Shown here: positions 1 through 5,908 of the stretch, piece after piece
Position numbering within the stretch: position 1 is the first letter of the stretch
How the letters are laid out: every line of letters starts with the position of its first letter
Assembly: GCA_035515515.1 (NCBI GenBank)
Contig: DATJBC010000030.1
Coordinates: forward strand, 1 to 11,524
Source of the DNA: DATJBC01 sp035515515
GTDB lineage: Bacteria > Actinomycetota > Acidimicrobiia > Acidimicrobiales > UBA8190
DNA length: 11,524 nt
Direction: 5' to 3'
The notes under the pieces: generated by a model
What the model saw: only the letters and a program-made list of their open reading frames with translations
Told to the model about the DNA's origin: nothing
Databases searched by the model: none
Program-made: the position numbers and the translations under genes

Positions 1-1
1 G

Positions 2-34
2 GCCGGCATCGCGCTGTTCGAGCCCGACACCTGA
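2..34 (+). CDS. 3' end of an unidentified upstream gene (partial)
   Basis: The first bases read in one open frame as AGIALFEPDT followed by TGA, and a strong GC-rich hairpin follows seven bases later, as expected at the end of a transcript. Ten residues are too few to name a family. I infer that this is the C-terminus of a plus-strand gene lying mostly outside the window; chance reading of GC-rich DNA cannot be excluded. Confidence 0.35.
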   Translation, partial: AGIALFEPDT

Positions 35-40
35 GCGCCG

Positions 41-68
41 GGCCCCGGCGGCGGGAGCCGCCGTGGCC
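41..68 (+). terminator. GC-rich stem-loop terminator, no U tract
   Basis: The arms GGCC-C-CGGCGGC and GCCGCCG-T-GGCC pair around a GGGA loop, giving 11 base pairs with one internal C/T mismatch. It starts seven bases after the stop of the upstream partial gene and ends 62 bases before the next start codon. No run of T follows. Actinobacteria are known to use such tail-less terminators, so a terminator role is likely but inferred from position and structure. Confidence 0.6.
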
Positions 69-130
69 GGCTTGCCCGGTGTGCGCGGGCATGGGATCGT
101 TCCCCGAGGGACCACCAGGAGGGAGGGGCC

Positions 131-619
131 GTGACGGGCAAGCCCAGCTACCTCGGACTGCTCAACGCCATCGCCGTCAACGAGGCCCGGGCGCACCGCT
201 ACCTGTTGGCGTGGATCGACGCCACCGACGACCCCGCCGTCCGGGGCGTGCTGCGCACCGTGGCCTGGCGCGAGGGCGAGCACGGCATGAGCTTCGCCAA
301 GCGCATCAACGAGCTCGGCTACGAGGTGCGCGAGACCGACGACGGCGCGCCGGCCGAGCAGATGGCGGTGGCCGCTTCGGGCATGAGCGACCTCGAGAAG
401 ATGGAGCGCTTCGGCCTCGACCGACTCGACGACCTCCTGCACGGGTTCGACACCGTCTTCGCCGACCACTCCATCGACGTGCGCACCGGGGAGCTCATGG
501 GACGGTACGTGGCCGAGGAGTTCGACACCGCCCGCCAGCTGCGGTGCTGCTACGACGAGCTCAAGGCGCGCCGGGACGGGGCGGTGCCCGCCGGGGCGGC
601 GCCGGCCGAGGCGTCCTGA
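131..619 (+). CDS. Ferritin-like (rubrerythrin-type fold) protein, putative diiron
   Basis: A 162-residue, strongly helical protein that looks like a small ferritin-like four-helix bundle. Visible candidate metal ligands are E18 in helix 1 (motif NEARAH) and E48-x-x-H51 in helix 2 (REGEH). The second half has acidic helix-4 residues (E121, E129, E130, D132) but no clear second ExxH, so a complete diiron site is uncertain. The GTG start at 131 is chosen because AGGAGG at 117-122 lies eight bases upstream; an ATG-initiated reading in another frame from 79 lacks such a site. The stop TGA overlaps the start of the DUF35 gene, so this is the first gene of a coupled trio with DUF35 and thiolase. 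No signal peptide or membrane segment is visible. A role in oxidation of the thiolase substrate, or in handling iron or peroxide, is speculation. Confidence 0.8.
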   Translation: MTGKPSYLGLLNAIAVNEARAHRYLLAWIDATDDPAVRGVLRTVAWREGEHGMSFAKRINELGYEVRETDDGAPAEQMAVAASGMSDLEKMERFGLDRLDDLLHGFDTVFADHSIDVRTGELMGRYVAEEFDTARQLRCCYDELKARRDGAVPAGAAPAEAS

Positions 620-1032
620 GCGCAGCCACCGCGGGGGCGCCGGCCCAGGAGGGGCTCTTCACCGACGGCGACCCGCCGCGCCTGGTGGGCGGCCGCTGCC
701 CCTCGTGCGGCCGCCACCACTTCCCACGCCACGACACCTGCCCCTACTGCGCGGCGGAGGGCTGCGGGGCGGTCGAGCTCTCCCCCCGCGGCCGCCTGTG
801 GGCGTGGACGGCGGTGCGCAGCGCCCCGCCCGGCTACCGCGGCGAGGTCCCCTACGGCTTCGGGGTGGTGGAGCTGCCCGAGGGGCTGCGGGTGGTCACC
901 CGCCTCACCGAAGCCGACCCCGCACGCCTCAGCGCCGGGCAGGCCATGGCCATGGTGGTGGTGCCCGTGCACACCGGCGACGACGGCCGGCCCGTGGTGA
1001 CCTACGCCTTCTCCCCCGAGGAGGGCCGGTGA
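616..1032 (+). CDS. DUF35 zinc-ribbon/OB-fold protein, partner of the adjacent thiolase
   Basis: About 138 residues in two parts: an N-terminal rubredoxin-like zinc ribbon with C28-x-x-C31 and C42-x-x-C45, then an OB-fold (roughly residues 50-130) with the typical FGVVELPEG segment. DUF35 proteins are known to sit next to thiolase-superfamily enzymes. In steroid side-chain breakdown the DUF35 domain of ChsH2 forms the aldolase complex with Ltp2; in other pathways such proteins bind acyl-CoA. The reading frame is open far upstream with no ATG or good GTG near the first conserved residues. I chose CTG at 616, which gives a CTGA overlap with the upstream stop codon. GTG at 544 would add 24 residues of unlikely sequence. 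The stop TGA overlaps the thiolase GTG (GTGA, 1029-1032), indicating translational coupling. The family call is secure; the start is not. Confidence 0.85.
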   Translation: MSAATAGAPAQEGLFTDGDPPRLVGGRCPSCGRHHFPRHDTCPYCAAEGCGAVELSPRGRLWAWTAVRSAPPGYRGEVPYGFGVVELPEGLRVVTRLTEADPARLSAGQAMAMVVVPVHTGDDGRPVVTYAFSPEEGR

Positions 1033-2168
1033 CGGCGGTGCGGGTGGCGGGGGTGGGCATGCACCGCTTCGGCCGCTTCGAGGACACCACGGTCACCGAC
1101 ATGGGCGTGGCCGCCGTGCGGGGCGCGCTGGCCGAGGCCGGCGTGGGCAGGGGCGGGTTCCAGGCCGCCTTCTGTGCCACCGCCTACGGCGGCGTGGCGT
1201 CGGGGCACAAGGTGCTGTCGCGCCTGGGCATGACGGGCATGCCCATCGTCGACGTCGAGGCGGGGTGCGCCAGCGGCGGGGCGGCGCTCATGCTCGGGGC
1301 GGCCGCCATCCGGGCGGGCGTCTACGACACCGTGCTCGTCTTCGGGCTGGAGAAGATGCCCAAGGGCATGATCCGCTCCTCGTTCTTCGCGCCGTGGCAG
1401 GAGGAGACGGGGATGGCGGCCACGCCCGCCTACTTCGCCCTGCGGGCCCAGCGCCTCATGATGGCGTCGGGGGTGACCAAGGACCACCTGGCCCGGGTGG
1501 TGGTGAAGAACCGCGCCAACGGGGTGCACAACCCCGACGCCATGTTCCGTGCCCCCGTCGACGCCGAGGCCGTGCTGGCCTCGCGCGTGGTGTGCGAGCC
1601 GCTGCACCTGTGGATGCTGTGCACCCCCAACGAGGGGGCGGCCGCCGTCGTCCTGCGCGCCGCCCTCCCCCACGGCGGTGACGGCTCGGTGCGGCTGGCG
1701 GCCGCCGTGCTGCGCTCGCACCTGCCCGGGTCGGTCCTCGACGAGTCGACGCCCATGTCGGGCCTGGTGGACGAGACCGTGCCCACGCCCAGCATGCTGG
1801 CGGCCACGGCCGCCTACGAGGAGGCCGCCCTGGGGCCGGCCGACCTCGACGTGGTCGAGTGCCAGGACACCGACGCGGCCCGCGAGCTGCTGGCCTACGA
1901 GGAGCTCGGCCTGTGCCCGGCGGGCGGCGCGGCGGCCTTGCTCGACGAGGGCGCCACCGAGCGCGCCGGGCGCATCCCGGTGAACCCGAGCGGGGGCCTG
2001 CTGTCCAAGGGCGAGCCCCTGGGGGCATCGGCGCTGGGCCAGGTGGTCTCGCTCGTGCACCAGCTGCGCGCCGAGGCCGGGGCGGCCCAGGTCGACGGGG
2101 CGCGTGTGGCGCTCGCCCACACCGTGGGCCGCGGCGCCAACGCCGGCGTGGTGATCCTCACCCGCTGA
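1029..2168 (+). CDS. Thiolase-superfamily enzyme, SCP2/lipid-transfer type (possible retro-aldolase)
   Basis: A 379-residue protein of the thiolase fold, close to the usual length of SCP-x/Ltp-type thiolases. The N-terminal half contains the nucleophile-loop motif VEAGCASGG with C80. The second half has NPSGG (from residue 319), then SKGEPLGAS, where classical thiolases have GHP: the catalytic His is Glu329. The C-terminal loop reads AHTVGRG with His364 where degradative thiolases carry a Cys. Known thiolases need Cys, His and Cys for thiolysis, so straightforward beta-ketothiolase activity is doubtful. Together with the coupled DUF35 gene this suggests a retro-aldol or retro-Claisen enzyme on a CoA-bound side chain, similar to the Ltp2 group. 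The GTG start at 1029 is set by the GTGA overlap and by the conserved VAGVGMHRFGR beginning; the open frame upstream to 705 overlaps DUF35 and is not part of it. Acts in the cytosol. Substrate unknown. Confidence 0.88.
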   Translation: MTAVRVAGVGMHRFGRFEDTTVTDMGVAAVRGALAEAGVGRGGFQAAFCATAYGGVASGHKVLSRLGMTGMPIVDVEAGCASGGAALMLGAAAIRAGVYDTVLVFGLEKMPKGMIRSSFFAPWQEETGMAATPAYFALRAQRLMMASGVTKDHLARVVVKNRANGVHNPDAMFRAPVDAEAVLASRVVCEPLHLWMLCTPNEGAAAVVLRAALPHGGDGSVRLAAAVLRSHLPGSVLDESTPMSGLVDETVPTPSMLAATAAYEEAALGPADLDVVECQDTDAARELLAYEELGLCPAGGAAALLDEGATERAGRIPVNPSGGLLSKGEPLGASALGQVVSLVHQLRAEAGAAQVDGARVALAHTVGRGANAGVVILTR

Positions 2169-2185
2169 GCGCCCGAAGCGACGGC

Positions 2186-2227
2186 ACGCAGGCCACGACG
2201 CGCAGGCCACGACACGCAGGCCACGAC
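2186..2227 (+). repeat. Three tandem copies of a 14-bp unit
   Basis: The unit RCGCAGGCCACGAC occurs three times head to tail (2186-2199, 2200-2213, 2214-2227), differing only in the first base (A, G, A). It fills half of the gap between the thiolase stop and the binding-protein ribosome site at 2236-2241. It could be a replication-slippage minisatellite or clustered regulator sites; nothing in the sequence decides. Confidence 0.9.
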
Positions 2228-2248
2228 ACGGAAGCGAGGAGCACAGAC

Positions 2249-3316
2249 ATGTCGAACCCGCCACCGGGGGCCGCACCCATCCTCGTCGGCGTCCTCTACG
2301 ACTTCCCCCAGGCCGACGGGGGCGCGCTGTTCGAGGAGGCCGTGCGCCTCGGCATCGACGAGGCGCAGGCGGGCGGGCGCCTCGACCGCCCCGTGGAGTT
2401 CGTGCCCCGCCACGCGCGGGGGCTTCCGGCGGGCACCGCCCACGACGTGGAGCGGAGCTTCGCGGAGCTCGTCGAGGCCGGCGTGCTGCTCGTGCTCGGC
2501 CCCTCCATCAGCGACAACGGCCTCATCGTGGGCCCCCTGGCCGACGCCGCGGGGGTGCCGTGCATCAACTACACCGGCGGCGAGCGCACCCGGGGCGAGT
2601 TCATGTTCCACTACCAGGTGGGCTCGCTCGAGGAGGAGCCGTCGGTGCTGGCGCGCCACCTGGCCGGTGCGGGGCGCGCCAGCGTGGCCGTGGCCCACGA
2701 CCACTCGCCGGTGGGCCGGCGCTACGCCGAGTTCTTCGCCGAGGCGTGCGTCGCCCTGGGCATCGACATCACCGCCCAGGCGGCGGTGTCGCCCCTGGCC
2801 GAGGACGTCTCCCCCGTCGTGGCCCGGCTGCGGGCCGGGGACCCCGAGGCCGTGGTGTACCTGGGGCTGGGGGTGGCGTCGCGGGCGGTGTCGCTGGCGC
2901 TCGCCGACGCCCGCTGGGACGTGCCGGTGGTGGCCAACTCGGCGCTCATGTTCGGTTACGCCCGGCGCGACTGGCGAGCGGGGTTCGAGGGCTGGGTGTA
3001 CGTGGACAGCGTGTCGGACGCCAACCAGATGCGCGCCCGGCTGCGCGAGCGCTCGGCGCGTTGCGCGGCGGGGCCCATCGGTGTGGCCGCCTACGACATG
3101 GGCCGGCTGGCGGCCGAGGCGCTGGCGCGCGCCGCGCACCTCACCCGGGCCGGGGTGGCCGAGGGCCTCGAGCGGGTGAAGCAGCTGCCCGCCTCGAGCG
3201 GCATGGAGGGCACCACCATGGGCTTCGGCCACTACGACCACGGCGCGCTGAAGGGCCGCTACCTCGTGCTGCGCCAGTGGCGCGACGGCAAGACGGTCGA
3301 GGTGGCCGAGCAGTAG
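2249..3316 (+). CDS. Leu/Ile/Val-type periplasmic-binding-fold protein lacking a signal peptide
   Basis: A 355-residue protein with the two-lobe type I periplasmic-binding fold (Peripla_BP_6, branched-chain amino acid/amide receptor family). Lobe 1 begins ILVGVLYDFP and includes VLLVLGPSISDNGLIVGPLA (about 77-96) and GVPCINYTGG. Lobe 2 contains RASVAVAHDHSPVGRRYAEF and AVVYLGLGVASRAV. The family normally carries a secretion or lipoprotein signal. Here the mature-like lobe starts within ten residues of the ATG, no hydrophobic stretch or lipobox precedes it, and the in-frame sequence upstream is also hydrophilic. The ATG at 2249 has GAGGAG at 2236-2241, seven bases away. No permease or ATPase genes are in view. 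It may be a cytosolic ligand sensor or carrier co-expressed with the thiolase operon. The family call is firm; the role is open. Confidence 0.85.
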   Translation: MSNPPPGAAPILVGVLYDFPQADGGALFEEAVRLGIDEAQAGGRLDRPVEFVPRHARGLPAGTAHDVERSFAELVEAGVLLVLGPSISDNGLIVGPLADAAGVPCINYTGGERTRGEFMFHYQVGSLEEEPSVLARHLAGAGRASVAVAHDHSPVGRRYAEFFAEACVALGIDITAQAAVSPLAEDVSPVVARLRAGDPEAVVYLGLGVASRAVSLALADARWDVPVVANSALMFGYARRDWRAGFEGWVYVDSVSDANQMRARLRERSARCAAGPIGVAAYDMGRLAAEALARAAHLTRAGVAEGLERVKQLPASSGMEGTTMGFGHYDHGALKGRYLVLRQWRDGKTVEVAEQ

Positions 3317-3321
3317 CGCCC

Positions 3322-3355
3322 GTGCCGCCGGCCGCCCTCAGGGCGCGGCCGGCAC
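3322..3355. terminator. Hairpin between convergent genes, likely bidirectional terminator
   Basis: GTGCCG at 3322-3327 pairs with CGGCAC at 3350-3355. Inside it GCCG (3331-3334) pairs with CGGC (3346-3349) and CCC (3335-3337) with GGG (3341-3343) around a TCA loop, with small bulges. It starts six bases after the stop of the plus-strand binding protein and overlaps the last codons and stop of the minus-strand SnoaL gene. No T run is present. A shared terminator is inferred from the convergent layout. Confidence 0.5.
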
Positions 3356-3712
3356 CTCGCCCCGGCGCTGGATGTAGATGGCGACGTGGGCGATGCGGCC
3401 GTCGTCGTCGAGGTCGAACACGAGCGCCTCGGGCGTCTCCAGGGGGGCGCCCGCCACCTCCACGGTCTCGGTGAGCTCGGCCACCACGGTGCGGCCCAGC
3501 CCCAGCACCCGGTCGATGCGCATGGCGTAGCCGGGGAGCGCCGGCATGAGCTCGGACAGGAAGCGCACGTAGGGCTCCCTGGGCGTGTAGGTGTCGCCGA
3601 AGGGGCCGACCCGCACGACGTCGTCGGCCAGGCAGGCGGCCATCGCCTCCCAGTCGTGGCCCACCATGGCGTCGAGGTAGCGGCGCACGACCTCGGGCCC
3701 CGGTGCGGTCAT
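3338..3712 (-). CDS. SnoaL-fold (NTF2-like) protein, limonene-epoxide-hydrolase/isomerase type
   Basis: A 124-residue single-domain protein with the small cone-shaped NTF2/SnoaL layout. The N-terminal helix segment VVRRYLDAMVGHDWEAMAAC is followed by LADDVVRVGPFGD, then beta strands VVAELTETVEV, EALVFDLDDDGRIAHVAIYI. The family includes polyketide cyclases, ketosteroid isomerases and epoxide hydrolases, and many members of unknown role; the sequence does not choose between them. The ATG at 3712 has GGGAGGAG just upstream on the minus strand (plus 3715-3722). It overlaps the P450 stop as ATGA, so it is translated coupled to the P450. I infer that it acts on the P450 product or stabilises the same pathway step. 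Confidence 0.82.
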   Translation of the reverse strand: MTAPGPEVVRRYLDAMVGHDWEAMAACLADDVVRVGPFGDTYTPREPYVRFLSELMPALPGYAMRIDRVLGLGRTVVAELTETVEVAGAPLETPEALVFDLDDDGRIAHVAIYIQRRGEVPAAP

Positions 3713-4989
3713 GGCTCCTCCCGTCGTCGTGCGGTGCCGGCGTCCCGGCGCCCGTCCAGGGTGACGTGCATGTGCTTCACCCCGGCGTGCTTGTTGGTGC
3801 GGAAGCGCTCGATGGGCGCGTCGAGGTGCAGGCGCTCGAAGCGGGCCGCCAGCTCCTCGAGCACGATGCGGATCTCCATGCGGGCCAGGCTGGCCCCCAG
3901 GCAGAAGTGGCTGCGGTGGCCGAAGGCGAGGTGCGGGTTGGGGCTGCGGCGCACGTCGAAGACGAAGGGGTCGGCGAAGACCTCCTCGTCGCGGTTGGCC
4001 GAGGCCCACCACAGCGTGACCTTGTCCCCCGCCGCGATGCGCACCCCGGCGACGTCCACGTCGCGGGTGGCGGTACGGCGGTTGTAGAGGGTGGGGCTCG
4101 ACCACCGCAGGATCTCCTCCACCGCCCCCGGCAGCGCCTCGGGGTCGGCCCGGAGCAGGTCCCACTGCTCGGGGTGGTCGATGAGCGCGGCGGTGCCCAG
4201 GGCGATGGCGTTGCGCGTGGTCTCGCTCCCCGCCGCGATGAGCAGGTTGAAGAACATGAGCAGCTCGAGGTCCGACAGCGCCTCGCGGCCGCCGCCGGCG
4301 CCCTCCACGGTGGCGGTGGCCACCGTGGCCATGATGTCGTCACCGCCGTGGTGCCGTTTGCGCGCCAGCAGCGCCGTCCCGTAGTCGGCCATGGCCGCCG
4401 CGGCGCGCTCGGACGCCGGGCTGCGGGCGCCGAGCTCGCGGTCGTCGTAGGTGAGGGTGGCGTTGGTCCACGCCACGAGGTCGTGGCGGTCCTCCTCGGG
4501 CACGCCCATGAGCATGGCGATGGCCTGCAGGGGGAGCTCGAGCGCCACGTCGACGAGGAAGTCGCAGCGCCCCCGGGCGGCGGCGGCGTCGAGGATGGCC
4601 GACGCCCGGGCGCGCAGCTCGGGCTCGAGCACAGCCAGGGCGCGCGGCGCCACCGCCGGGGTCACGAGGCGCCGGATCCGCTGGTGCCGGGGGTCGTCCA
4701 TCATGTTGAGCAGCACCCCGGACGCGAACCCGAAGGGGAGGTCCTCGATGAGGGTGCCCCCGCCGGGCGCCCCCGGAGCCCGCTCGGAGGAGAAGGTCTC
4801 GGCGTCGGACGCCATGGCCTGCACCGCGGCGTGCCGGCTGACCACCCAGAAGCCCACCCCGTCGGGGGTGCGCGCCGTGGGCTCGTGCCACCACACGGGG
4901 GCCTGCGCCCGCAGGCGCGTGAAGACCTCGTGGGGGAACCCCGAGGCGAAGCGGCCCAGGTCGGTCAGGTCGACGTCTTCGAGACCCAC
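3709..4989 (-). CDS. Cytochrome P450, bacterial class
   Basis: A soluble bacterial P450 of 426 residues. The I-helix oxygen-binding motif AAGSETT is at about 252-258, the K-helix ExxR (E292-R295, in EEILRW) follows, and the heme loop FGHRSHFCLG is at 356-365 with C363 as thiolate ligand. The PROSITE heme signature requires G or D at the fourth position of this loop, where this protein has Arg. P450s need ferredoxin and reductase partners; none are encoded here. GTG at 4989 is chosen because the protein then begins VGLEDVDLTD, as family members commonly do, and GGAGG (plus 5001-5005) lies 11 bases upstream. GTG at 5034 would add 15 poorly supported residues. It lies downstream of the methyltransferase and overlaps the SnoaL gene. 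General resemblance is to fatty acid, terpene and steroid hydroxylases, but the substrate is not readable. Confidence 0.93.
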   Translation of the reverse strand: MGLEDVDLTDLGRFASGFPHEVFTRLRAQAPVWWHEPTARTPDGVGFWVVSRHAAVQAMASDAETFSSERAPGAPGGGTLIEDLPFGFASGVLLNMMDDPRHQRIRRLVTPAVAPRALAVLEPELRARASAILDAAAARGRCDFLVDVALELPLQAIAMLMGVPEEDRHDLVAWTNATLTYDDRELGARSPASERAAAAMADYGTALLARKRHHGGDDIMATVATATVEGAGGGREALSDLELLMFFNLLIAAGSETTRNAIALGTAALIDHPEQWDLLRADPEALPGAVEEILRWSSPTLYNRRTATRDVDVAGVRIAAGDKVTLWWASANRDEEVFADPFVFDVRRSPNPHLAFGHRSHFCLGASLARMEIRIVLEELAARFERLHLDAPIERFRTNKHAGVKHMHVTLDGRRDAGTARRREEP

Positions 4990-5002
4990 GTGGCCCGCCC
5001 CC

Positions 5003-5021
5003 TCCGGCGATCGTCGCCGGA
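5003..5021 (-). promoter_or_regulatory. Perfect 8-3-8 inverted repeat in the P450 leader
   Basis: TCCGGCGA and TCGCCGGA flank a TCG centre. The repeat lies 14-32 bases upstream of the chosen P450 GTG, and its proximal arm includes three bases of the GGAGG ribosome site (5001-5005). It could be an RNA hairpin that limits access to the ribosome site, or a DNA operator. If the P450 begins at 5034 instead, the repeat would be within coding sequence. Function is inferred. Confidence 0.45.
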
Positions 5022-5073
5022 CATCAGAGCACACCGGCGCGGGCGGCGAACGCCGGGCCCCGCAGCGCCGGCG

Positions 5074-5832
5074 TCAGCCGCGGACCACCAGGCGCAGGCC
5101 GCCGTCGATGGCCGCCTGACGGCGCAGGTGCCCGTGGCGCGCCTCCCAGGTGCCGTCGGCCAGGTCGGCGCGCAGGCGCTCCATGCGCTCGGCCACCAAC
5201 CCCTCGGGGAGCATGGCCATCCCCGACATGCAGGCCCGCACCTCGGGGTCGAGGTACATCTCGGGCCGGCACCAGAAGGCCCAGTTGAACCCGTCGACGC
5301 AGTCGGCGGGCACCGGCACGGTCTCGATGCGCCGCGCGCCGACGATGTCCGCCACGGCCCCGGGGTCCGGTGTGCGCCAGGTGGGCAGGTCGAGCATCTC
5401 CGGGACGTAGTCGGTGATCAACCAGAACGCCTCGTGGACGGCCGGGTCGTACGTCATGAGCACGACGCGGCGCGCCACGCGCCCCGTCTCGCGCAACCCG
5501 GCGGCCGCGTCGCTCCAGTGGTGCACGGTGAACACCCCGAGCGCGGCGTCGAAGGCGTCGTCGGCGAAGGGCAGGGCCTCGGCCACGGCGCGCACCACGG
5601 GCGGGGATCCGGGCCGGCGCTGGCGGGCCATCACCGACGAGGGCTCGACGGCCACCACGGCCCGGCCCGGCGGCTCGTAGGAGCCGGTGCCCGCCCCCAC
5701 GTGCACCACGGTGCGGGCGTCGCCCAGCGCCCGCCACAGCTGGGCCGCGATGCGGGGGTCGGGGCGGCGGTGCTTGGCGTAGACGCGGCCGATGTCGTCG
5801 TAGCGGGGGGCGGGGGCCGACGCGCGCGCCAC
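5074..5832 (-). CDS. Class I SAM-dependent methyltransferase (Methyltransf_11 type)
   Basis: A 252-residue protein with the Rossmann-like methyltransferase core. Motif I reads VVHVGAGTGSYEP (about 42-54), the acidic residue that would bind the SAM ribose is E63 in VVAVEPS, and AEALPFADDAFDAALGVFTVHHW (84-106) covers motifs II-III. The C-terminal part is rich in Trp and Pro (NWAFWCRPEMYLDPE). The methyl acceptor cannot be told from sequence; small-molecule O-methylation is typical of the family. The GTG start at 5832 is the first in frame before the conserved YDDIGRVYAKHRRPDP opening and has only a weak GGGGG upstream. It is the first gene of the minus-strand set methyltransferase, P450, SnoaL, with 84 bases before the P450. 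A promoter with an overlapping palindrome lies just upstream, so the whole set is probably under that control. Confidence 0.85.
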   Translation of the reverse strand: MARASAPAPRYDDIGRVYAKHRRPDPRIAAQLWRALGDARTVVHVGAGTGSYEPPGRAVVAVEPSSVMARQRRPGSPPVVRAVAEALPFADDAFDAALGVFTVHHWSDAAAGLRETGRVARRVVLMTYDPAVHEAFWLITDYVPEMLDLPTWRTPDPGAVADIVGARRIETVPVPADCVDGFNWAFWCRPEMYLDPEVRACMSGMAMLPEGLVAERMERLRADLADGTWEARHGHLRRQAAIDGGLRLVVRG

Positions 5833-5870
5833 CGCTACCCCCGCGCTGCCCGTCGGCCCGTCACCCCACG

Positions 5871-5900
5871 AGAATAGAACGCGTTCTATTCCGCTGCCAC
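5871..5900 (-). promoter_or_regulatory. Putative promoter of the methyltransferase-P450-SnoaL operon
   Basis: Read on the minus strand, GTGGCA (plus 5895-5900) and TATTCT (plus 5871-5876) are separated by 18 bases. They match four of six bases of TTGACA and the TANNNT form of the -10 box. A start would fall near 5864, leaving a leader of about 30 bases before the GTG at 5832. The spacer and part of the -10 box are occupied by the 20-bp palindrome. Confidence 0.45.
5872..5891. promoter_or_regulatory. 20-bp perfect palindrome, KstR/TetR-type operator candidate
   Basis: GAATAGAACGCGTTCTATTC is identical to its own reverse complement. Its 14-bp core TAGAACGCGTTCTA (5875-5888) fits the published KstR consensus TNNAACNNGTTNNA at every fixed position. 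KstR is the TetR-family repressor of cholesterol catabolism in mycobacteria and rhodococci. The site covers the spacer and -10 box of the proposed methyltransferase promoter, the expected place for repression. Other TetR-family repressors could use a similar palindrome, and no regulator gene of that family is in the window. Confidence 0.75.
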
Positions 5901-5908
5901 CGCCGCCC

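Noticed and set aside
705..1028. Long upstream extension of the thiolase frame
   Set aside because: It overlaps the well supported DUF35 gene, has Arg/Pro-rich content typical of shadow frames, and the conserved thiolase start follows GTG 1029.
3703..5877. Very long plus-strand open frame opposite P450 and methyltransferase
   Set aside because: Antisense shadow in GC-rich DNA; composition is His/Gly/Arg-rich with no domain, while the minus strand encodes clear P450 and methyltransferase motifs.
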